A stretch of DNA of 5,825 nt from Phycisphaerae bacterium (GTDB lineage: Bacteria; Planctomycetota; Phycisphaerae; Phycisphaerales; SM1A02). Both the position numbers and the translations under genes were made by a program. This document shows, one piece after another, positions 1 to 5,825 of the stretch. How positions within the stretch are numbered: the stretch's first letter is position 1; every line of letters starts with the position of its first letter. The stretch spans positions 1-5,825 of the forward strand of contig VGXK01000147.1 of the NCBI GenBank assembly GCA_016873355.1. The letters run 5' to 3'. The notes under the pieces are model-generated. The model saw nothing but the letters and a program-made list of their open reading frames with translations, was not told the origin of the DNA and did not search any database.

Positions 1-2
1 CC

Positions 3-662
3 ATGGAGTCCCGCGACGACGCCCGCATCGAGGCGCTCTGCGAAGCCGTCTATCCCACCGAACGACCGTACTCCATGGAGGAGCTGCAGCGGCATCGACG
101 CCTCTTCCCCGAGGGGCAGATCGTGGCCGTCGACGAACGCGATCGCGCGCTGGGCATGTTCGCATCGCTCATCATCCGCTGGACGGACTACCGCCGCGAC
201 GCGCCGTGGAGCGCGTTCACCGCGGGCGGATCGTTCGCGAATCACGACGCGCGGCATGGTCGCACGCTCTACACGGCGGACATGATGACGGACCCGTCGA
301 TGTTGCATCACGGCATCGCGCATCGGCTGGCCGTTGAGGCGGTGTCGCTCGTGCGCCGACTCGGCCTGCTCGAGAAGCGCGGAGGATCGCGGCTTCCCGG
401 ATACCGCGCGCATGCGGACCGGCTCACGCCGCATCGGTACGTGATGCAGGTGATCGAGGGGCGCCTGCACGATCCGACGCTCTCCTTCCATCTGCACCAG
501 GGATTCAAGGTCTTCGGCGTGGTCGAGCAGTACCTGCCGCACGACGAGCAGAGTCTCGGCGCCGCGGCGCTCATCGAGTGGGTGAATCCCGAGGTGGCCA
601 CGCCCGAGCAGATGGAGGCGCATCGGCGCGTCGAGTTCACGGCGCCGCCGACGACGAAGTGA
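3..662 (+). CDS. GNAT-family acyltransferase domain protein (probably 5'-truncated by window edge)
   Basis: This probably encodes an acyl-CoA-dependent N-acyltransferase of unknown substrate. From the first visible ATG it is 219 residues. Characteristic segments are FPEGQ (35-39), GG...NHD (75-82), RTLY (87-90), LPGYRAHAD (131-139), DPTLSFHL (157-164), YLPHDEQS (177-184) and ALIEWVNP (189-196). From memory, this series is typical of the N-terminal acetyltransferase half of bacterial bifunctional GNAT/carbon-nitrogen hydrolase proteins. Here the chain ends about 20 residues after the domain, with no hydrolase. The acetyl-CoA loop, usually Q/R-x-x-G-x-G/A, reads LHHGIA (101-106), so its first residue is not the usual Q or R. 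The usual first beta strand is shortened, and the frame is open to the window edge (the preceding codon ends in CC), so the true start may lie upstream. The HdeD-like gene follows after 28 bases. The family is fairly sure; the substrate is unknown. Confidence 0.85.
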   Translation: MESRDDARIEALCEAVYPTERPYSMEELQRHRRLFPEGQIVAVDERDRALGMFASLIIRWTDYRRDAPWSAFTAGGSFANHDARHGRTLYTADMMTDPSMLHHGIAHRLAVEAVSLVRRLGLLEKRGGSRLPGYRAHADRLTPHRYVMQVIEGRLHDPTLSFHLHQGFKVFGVVEQYLPHDEQSLGAAALIEWVNPEVATPEQMEAHRRVEFTAPPTTK

Positions 663-690
663 CCGCATCGCGTACCGCGCCGCCGCCGCT

Positions 691-1275
691 ATGCTTTCCC
701 GCGTGCCGTCGCTCTCCTCCACGGTTTCGCTCTCCGCGCCCCGTTCGCGTCACGCGAACCTGGTGCTGCTCGACGGGGTCATGCTCGCGCTCGTCGGGGT
801 GCTGCTGCTCGTGGGCGTGATGCTTCCCCGACCGTCGCTGATCGCGGCCATGATCCAGGGCGTGGGTTTCTTCCTGGTGCTCGTGGGAGCCGTCGGAATG
901 GTGAGCGCGTTCCGATTGCACGAAGCGGGGTTGCGGTCGCTGCTCCTGTTCGTGGGTCCGTTCCTGGCGCTGCTGCTGGGCTTCGGTGCGATCTTCGCGC
1001 CGGAGATCGCGGCGGAGAGCGCGGTGCAGGTCTTCGGCGCGCTGGCGACGGCGGGCGGGATCTTCCAGATCGTGGCGGCGCTCTCGCTTCCGGGGCGCGA
1101 GCACTGGGGGCTGCTGCTCGTGAACGGCGTGCTCACGCTCGGCGCCGGGCTGGTGATGATCTTCTCCCCCGGCATCGCGTTCATGGTGATGATGATCTTC
1201 TTCGGGGTTCAGCTTCTCTTCCTCGGCGCGCATCGCATTCGCGCGGCGCTTCGTTTGCGCCGTCTGCTCCGCTGA
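691..1275 (+). CDS. HdeD/DUF308-family six-helix membrane protein
   Basis: This is a small integral inner-membrane protein of 194 residues. Hydrophobic segments lie at about 23-45, 48-73, 81-103, 111-132, 139-159 and 162-182, giving three pairs of helices. The pattern of a helical pair with a short Pro-containing turn (LPRP at 45-48, FAPE at 102-105, FSPG at 158-161) is that of the DUF308/HdeD fold. A strongly basic tail (RIRAALRLRRLLR) suggests that the C-terminus is cytoplasmic. HdeD of E. coli is linked to acid resistance, but most homologues have no known function and no substrate should be assumed here. The ATG at 691 is used although no good Shine-Dalgarno sequence precedes it; a GTG at 703 would remove only four residues, whereas the ATG at 781 would cut into helix 1. 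Spacing (28 bases before, 39 after) suggests membership of the same operon. Confidence 0.8.
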   Translation: MLSRVPSLSSTVSLSAPRSRHANLVLLDGVMLALVGVLLLVGVMLPRPSLIAAMIQGVGFFLVLVGAVGMVSAFRLHEAGLRSLLLFVGPFLALLLGFGAIFAPEIAAESAVQVFGALATAGGIFQIVAALSLPGREHWGLLLVNGVLTLGAGLVMIFSPGIAFMVMMIFFGVQLLFLGAHRIRAALRLRRLLR

Positions 1276-1314
1276 GTCTCGCGCCGTCGCTTCGCACCCG
1301 ATCAGGTTCCGTCC

Positions 1315-2375
<1,061 letters not shown>

Positions 2376-2379
<4 letters not shown>

Positions 2380-3536
2380 ACCGCGAACCGGACGACCGCG
2401 AGCGAGACGACGCCGAGCTGATCGAGCTCGGAGGTGACAGCGGCTTCCTTGCCGCAATTCCCGACGACGCGAGCGACGATGAACCGGGCGCGAGGAGCGC
2501 ACCCGAGCGTGCGACCGCGCACGATGCGCCCCCCGACGCGGAGGCCTCCGCCTCGCGGAGCGGCTCGCTCGCCGCGACCGCCACGCGACGGCCGCCTCCC
2601 CCGCCGTCGCCGACGCCGGTTCATCGCGATCGCGTGGTGATCCTGGGTCGGCGCGCAAGCGGCAAGACCGTCTTCCTCGCGCGCCTCTACGGACATCTCT
2701 ATCGAGGCGCGGAGGGGCTCACGATCCAGGCGCGGGACGGACCCTCGCATCTCCGATGCATCGCGGCGCTCGACTCGCTCGAGCGCGGCGAGTGGCCCGC
2801 GGCGACCGGCGAGACGGCGGTGTTCGATCTCGAGATCGGATTCCCGGGCGGCGTGGAGCGGCTGGTGGCGCTCGACTATCCGGGCGAACTCTTCCGGCGG
2901 GCGTTCCTCGACGAGGTGGCCAGTCCCGATGTGTACACGCTGCTCGAGCACGTCGATCGCGCGGCGGCGGTGCTGCTGCTCATCGATCCGGCGCTCACGC
3001 GAACCGGAAGCGCCGGCGAACGCGCGGAGGACGACTTCGGCATGATCCAGGCGCTGCGTCGGATTCGCAGCTCGCCCGGCGGCGCACGCGTTCCCGTGGC
3101 GCTCGTGCTCACCAAGATCGACGCGAATTCGGGAATCGTGCGCGCGGCCGGCGGCCTCAAGCCGTTCGTCGAGCGGCACTATCCGGCGCTGGTGCGCGCG
3201 GCGCGAGGCGTGAAGGTCTTCGCCTGCGCGGCGGTGCGGACCATGGTCGACCCGCTCGGGCGGAGGCTGCCGCAGATCCGCGCGGAACCGGCGGGAATCG
3301 TGGCGCCGCTCGCATGGTGCCTCACGGCAATGGGGAGGCTGCGCCGCGACGAACTCGAGGCGGCGCGTGCCGAGGCGATGGCGCGCTTGACGGTGCGCGA
3401 GCGCGAACTCGACCGGCAGGCCGCGGTTCGCGAACGAAGGATTCTCGTCGCGATCTGGGTGATCGTGGCCGTCGTGCTGCTCGTGGGCGCGCTCGTCGTG
3501 GCGGTGGTCATGAACGATCGGGGAGCGACGCCGTGA
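2376..3536 (+). CDS. Membrane-anchored P-loop GTPase (TRAFAC/DO-GTPase-like)
   Basis: This is a 386-residue predicted GTPase held to the membrane by its C-terminus. Residues 1-83 are acidic and then proline-rich and look disordered. The G domain follows: Walker A GRRASGKT (91-98), switch II/Walker B LDYPGE (166-171, DxxG), the G4 guanine-specificity motif TKID (246-249) and a G5-like FACAA (282-286). The motif GEWPAAT (138-144) between G1 and G3 is, from memory, found in TRAFAC-type GTPases of the 'double-GTPase' group in predicted conflict systems, but here only one G domain is present. A charged helix likely to form a coiled coil (322-355) leads to one membrane segment (356-379) and a six-residue tail. 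With such a short tail the G domain should be cytoplasmic. The start is a GTG inside the preceding TGA (GTGA overlap), implying translational coupling to the DHS-like gene; no strong Shine-Dalgarno is visible. GTPase is well supported; the subfamily is inference. Confidence 0.87.
3520..3525 (+). promoter_or_regulatory. Shine-Dalgarno sequence for the GAP1-like gene
   Basis: GGGGAG lies seven bases upstream of the GTG at 3533, inside the last codons of the GTPase gene. It decides the start of the next gene: the reading frame stays open back to an ATG at 2756, but that extension lies in the alternative frame of the GTPase gene, reads as Arg/Gly-rich shadow sequence, and has no comparable signal. 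Confidence 0.6.
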
Positions 3537-5665
3537 GCGAATCCGCGGAGCGATCGCGACGGCTCGGACGCATGGGCGTGCACCTGCTCGCGTCGAGTCG
3601 CGGCTATCGAACGATCGCGGCGAGCGCGGAGGTGACGGCGGCGGAGAAGTCGGCGCTCGAAGCGCTCGTCTTCGGGCAGAGCTCCGATGCCGGGTATCTC
3701 GCGTCGCTCGAATCGGAGCCTGCCGCGTTCGTGCGGATGCTGCCCGCGGAGGGCGGCGCGGCGGGCGCAAGCGGCGCCGTTGCGATCGTGCCGGCGCGGA
3801 TCGCGCTCACGCGCGTCTTCGCCGGGCGGCTCGACGACGCGGGCCGCGCCACGCTCGAGCTTCGCACGCTGCTGCTCGAACCGCCGGATTACGAGCGGCT
3901 CGTGCGGAGCGCCCTGGCGCATGCGATTCGCGACGATCGGCTCTGGGATCGCCGACGATTCGAGTCGGGACGAACGATCGACGCCGCGGAGGCGCTCGCG
4001 CACGGCGCAGGCAGCGGCGCGAGCGCGTCGACGCGCGGCGAGGGCGCGTCAACGCACGGCGTCGGCCGCGACGAGCTCTTGATGATGGACGCGTGGCTGC
4101 GCGTGCTGGAATCGCCGCAGTCGACCGCCGTGCTCGCCGACGGCGCCGAGGCGCGGCGCGCGATCCTCTCGTTTCTCGGCGTGCTGTCGTCGGCCGATCT
4201 TGCACGATGCCGCTGGGGCCTGCGACTGCTCTCGCTCGCCACGGAACCCCACCTGGCCACGGCGCCGCCGACGCTCGATCGAGGCCGCCGCACCGTGATG
4301 CCCATCGATCTTCGTGCCGAGCCGGCCTTCGAGTCGGTGCGATTCCTGCTGCGCGGCGCGGGCTCGATGGATCGCCTGCCCTTCAGCGAGATTCTCCGCA
4401 CAGGCGCGGCGCGCTCGCACGGCGACCCGCGGTCGCACGGCGCGACGGACGCCCCTGCGCGAGTTCGCCTCGCGCACGGATCGGACCCGGGCCGCGCACC
4501 GTTCGCCGCCCGTTCGAGGTGGACTGCGCTGCTTCCGATGCTTGTCGCCATCGGGCTGCTCGCCCTTGCCGTCGCGATCGTGGCGATCGTCGGGATCTCG
4601 TTCTGGTCGAGCGTGCCCGGCGCGCCCGAACCTGTGTCGGGGCACGACGGTCTCGAGCGACCGTCGCGCCCATCGTTCGACCGCACGCCGAGGCCTCGCA
4701 ACGACGCCGCAGTCGAGCCGCCGAATCGACCCGGGCAACCTCAGGCGACGGGGCAGCCGAAGTCGTCGGCAACGGGGCCGGCCGCGCGGCCCTCGTCGCC
4801 GCCGGAGTCCGACTCCGGCGCCACGGCGCCGAAGCCCGTTCCGGTCGCGCCGGCGAACACGGCGCCGGCGAACACTGCGCCGGTGAACACGACGCCGGCG
4901 AACACGGCGCCGGCGCCCGGCGCTTCGCCGCAGGATGCACCCTCGACGCCCCCCCCGTCGCCGACTCCCGCGGCGCCCGGTGAATCGAATCCGACGCCCG
5001 GTGGCGAGCAGGCGCCGCCGACGCAAACGCTCACGGAGCGCATCGCCGAGGAGCGCGAGGCCGCCCGCCGAGCGGTCGACACGCTCGTCGAGCGCACCCA
5101 CGAACTCCAGGCGGCGCTCGACGGACCCTCTCCAGATCAGCGATGGGGAGATCCCTTCGATCGCTGGAGCGCCGAACACTGCCAGCGCGTGATCGCCGCG
5201 TTCGGTGAGTTCGATTCGGCGCTTCGACTGCTGCCGATCGTCTGGAATTCGGAGGAACTGGTGAAGATCACCGACGCGCGTCGCGCCGAGGACTGGAGCA
5301 ACTGCGAGCTCTTCGCGAAGCGAGTGCCGCTCGTCGCCGGCGGACTCGAGTGCCTGACGATGATCGCCGAGGAGCCGTTCCGCAACGCGATCGTGACTCG
5401 AGCCAACGCGCTGGCGGCGCTTCAACGCTCGAGATGCCAGCGCACCGAGATCGACGCCGCCGATGCCCGCACGCGCGACCTCTTCAAGGCGCTGCGACCG
5501 TTCATCGGCATGGGTCGGCGCCCCGACGCCGCCACGATTTCGGGCATGTCCTCCCGACTGCGCGCGTCGATCTCGCTCGGCCGCGATCGCTGCGGCGACA
5601 CGCTCGATCCCGCCGAGGTCCGCCACATCGACGAACTGACGCGTCCGCCGCCACCGACGCCCTGA
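3533..5665 (+). CDS. GAP1-like single-pass membrane protein with Pro-rich stalk, partner of the GTPase
   Basis: The protein is 710 residues from the GTG start. Residues 14-150 contain HLLASSRGYRTIAAS, LEALVFGQSSD and a LRTLLLEPPDYERL segment. From memory, this arrangement resembles the N-terminal domain of GTPase-associated protein 1 (GAP1), where GYR/GHR-lAaS, a short SD element and an HTLLL-type strand recur. Residues 180-290 are a second, mostly helical region joined by low-complexity linkers. One membrane segment spans about 332-357, preceded by basic residues (RSRW), so the N-terminal half should be cytoplasmic with the GTPase. Then come a Pro/Ala/Thr/Ser-rich stalk (361-498, with PANTA repeats at 440-459), a charged helix (500-530) and a C-terminal helical domain with all five of that half's cysteines (550, 591, 607, 635, 687), suggesting disulphides outside the cytoplasm. 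The GTGA overlap with the GTPase gene supports joint function. Gene and topology are well supported; the GAP1 link is inference, and the C-terminal domain is unrecognised. Confidence 0.75.
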   Translation: MSESAERSRRLGRMGVHLLASSRGYRTIAASAEVTAAEKSALEALVFGQSSDAGYLASLESEPAAFVRMLPAEGGAAGASGAVAIVPARIALTRVFAGRLDDAGRATLELRTLLLEPPDYERLVRSALAHAIRDDRLWDRRRFESGRTIDAAEALAHGAGSGASASTRGEGASTHGVGRDELLMMDAWLRVLESPQSTAVLADGAEARRAILSFLGVLSSADLARCRWGLRLLSLATEPHLATAPPTLDRGRRTVMPIDLRAEPAFESVRFLLRGAGSMDRLPFSEILRTGAARSHGDPRSHGATDAPARVRLAHGSDPGRAPFAARSRWTALLPMLVAIGLLALAVAIVAIVGISFWSSVPGAPEPVSGHDGLERPSRPSFDRTPRPRNDAAVEPPNRPGQPQATGQPKSSATGPAARPSSPPESDSGATAPKPVPVAPANTAPANTAPVNTTPANTAPAPGASPQDAPSTPPPSPTPAAPGESNPTPGGEQAPPTQTLTERIAEEREAARRAVDTLVERTHELQAALDGPSPDQRWGDPFDRWSAEHCQRVIAAFGEFDSALRLLPIVWNSEELVKITDARRAEDWSNCELFAKRVPLVAGGLECLTMIAEEPFRNAIVTRANALAALQRSRCQRTEIDAADARTRDLFKALRPFIGMGRRPDAATISGMSSRLRASISLGRDRCGDTLDPAEVRHIDELTRPPPPTP
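4025..4066 (+). repeat. Two 21-base in-frame direct repeats
   Basis: Two adjacent 21-base units encode ASTRGEG and ASTHGVG (residues 165-178 of the GAP1-like protein); their core 18 bases differ at two positions. They sit in a low-complexity linker between the two cytoplasmic N-terminal regions. A similar small duplication (RSHG twice, residues 294-303) lies in the next linker, so these linkers seem to grow by short tandem duplication. Confidence 0.5.
4850..4909 (+). repeat. Four tandem 15-base units encoding PANTA
   Basis: Four consecutive 15-base units encode PANTA, PANTA, PVNTT and PANTA inside the extracytoplasmic proline-rich stalk of the GAP1-like protein. Units 1 and 4 are identical in DNA; units 2 and 3 differ from them by one and two bases. 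The period is a whole number of codons, so gain or loss of a unit would alter stalk length without breaking the frame. Confidence 0.88.
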
Positions 5666-5692
5666 CCGTGCGCCCGCGCGGCGGCGAGCCCG
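5666..5692. other. 27-base convergent intergenic gap
   Basis: This is all that separates the stop codon of the GAP1-like gene from the stop codon of the opposing arginine decarboxylase-like gene. It is G/C-rich and contains the short self-complementary CCGCGCGG at 5674-5681, but there is no clear stem-loop with a T run on either strand. I see no supported intrinsic terminator; the two transcripts may overlap at their 3' ends. Confidence 0.6.
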
Positions 5693-5825
5693 TCACTCAC
5701 GCGTCTCCAGGTAGGTGTACCCGGCGAGGCCGCTTTCGTACGCACGCACGAGCTGCGCGCTTTCCGCCACGCTCATCTGCTTCATGCGCACGGCGCGCTC
5801 GCACTCGCGGCGGATCTCGGCGAGC
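5693..5825 (-). CDS. speA: C-terminal end of biosynthetic arginine decarboxylase (partial)
   Basis: The minus strand is open from the window edge to a TGA (complement of 5693-5695), giving the last 43 residues of a protein whose 5' part lies outside the window. The tail contains the segment YESGLAGYTYLE. From memory this matches the conserved C-terminus of biosynthetic (SpeA-type, PLP-dependent) arginine decarboxylases, which end in a Y-E-x-G-L-x-G-Y-T-Y-L-E pattern after an amphipathic helix; here the helix is ECERAVRMKQMSVAESAQLV. Such enzymes convert arginine to agmatine and CO2, the first step of the agmatine route to putrescine and spermidine in the cytosol. The catalytic lysine and fold-defining regions are not in view, so the call rests on this short tail. 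It converges on the operon that carries a DHS-like gene, which fits a polyamine neighbourhood. Confidence 0.72.
   Translation of the reverse strand, partial: LAEIRRECERAVRMKQMSVAESAQLVRAYESGLAGYTYLETRE

Noticed and set aside
1276..1314. Possible promoter or terminator between the HdeD-like and DHS-like genes
   Set aside because: The 39-base gap has no convincing -10/-35 pair and no stem-loop with a T run; the genes are more likely co-transcribed.
2756..3532. N-terminal extension making the last + strand gene 969 residues
   Set aside because: The extension overlaps the GTPase gene out of frame and is Arg/Ala/Gly-rich shadow; GGGGAG seven bases before the GTG at 3533 and the GTGA overlap give a better start.
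4800..4820. Perfect 9-base inverted repeat with a 3-base loop
   Set aside because: It lies inside the coding sequence of the stalk with no T run and coding continues for over 800 bases, so it is unlikely to be a terminator; GC-rich coding DNA yields such pairs by chance.
4049..5626. 525-residue open frame on the minus strand
   Set aside because: It lies opposite the GAP1-like gene and becomes long Arg/Gly runs where that gene is proline-rich; there are no domains and no ribosome site noticed.

Overview
This is a GC-rich (roughly 68-70% GC by eye) bacterial chromosomal window with almost no non-coding sequence. Five genes lie in tandem on the + strand, and the 3' end of a sixth gene enters from the right on the - strand. 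Coding style and gene content (a bacterial deoxyhypusine synthase-like protein, a biosynthetic-type arginine decarboxylase tail, a GNAT domain of the kind usually fused to a carbon-nitrogen hydrolase) fit a planctomycete, perhaps of the Phycisphaerae. That placement is inference from protein resemblance only; another high-GC phylum such as the myxobacteria cannot be excluded.

Layout. (1) 1-662: GNAT-family acetyltransferase domain protein, probably cut at its 5' end by the window edge. (2) 691-1275: small six-helix membrane protein of the HdeD/DUF308 type. (3) 1315-2379: deoxyhypusine synthase-like enzyme with the catalytic lysine in a WGK motif but changed amine-pocket residues. (4) 2376-3536: P-loop GTPase with a single C-terminal membrane anchor. 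(5) 3533-5665: 710-residue single-pass membrane protein whose N-terminal half resembles the GTPase-associated protein GAP1. Its other half is a proline-rich stalk and a five-cysteine helical domain predicted to lie outside the cytoplasm. (6) 5693-5825, - strand: last 43 residues of a protein that looks like biosynthetic arginine decarboxylase (SpeA), converging on the operon.

How they may work together. Genes 1-5 have gaps of 28 and 39 bases, then two 4-base GTGA stop/start overlaps, so they probably form one transcript, with genes 3, 4 and 5 translationally coupled. Two genes (3 and 6) are polyamine-related: arginine decarboxylase makes agmatine, and the DHS-like family performs NAD-dependent aminobutyl transfer. 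Genes 4 and 5 look like a membrane-bound GTPase and its partner, reminiscent of the GTPase/GAP1 modules predicted in bacterial conflict or signalling systems. The coupling of such a pair to a polyamine-type enzyme is the most unusual aspect of the window.

No RNA genes, insertion sequences, CRISPR arrays or convincing terminators were seen. There is no gene-free stretch longer than 39 bases.
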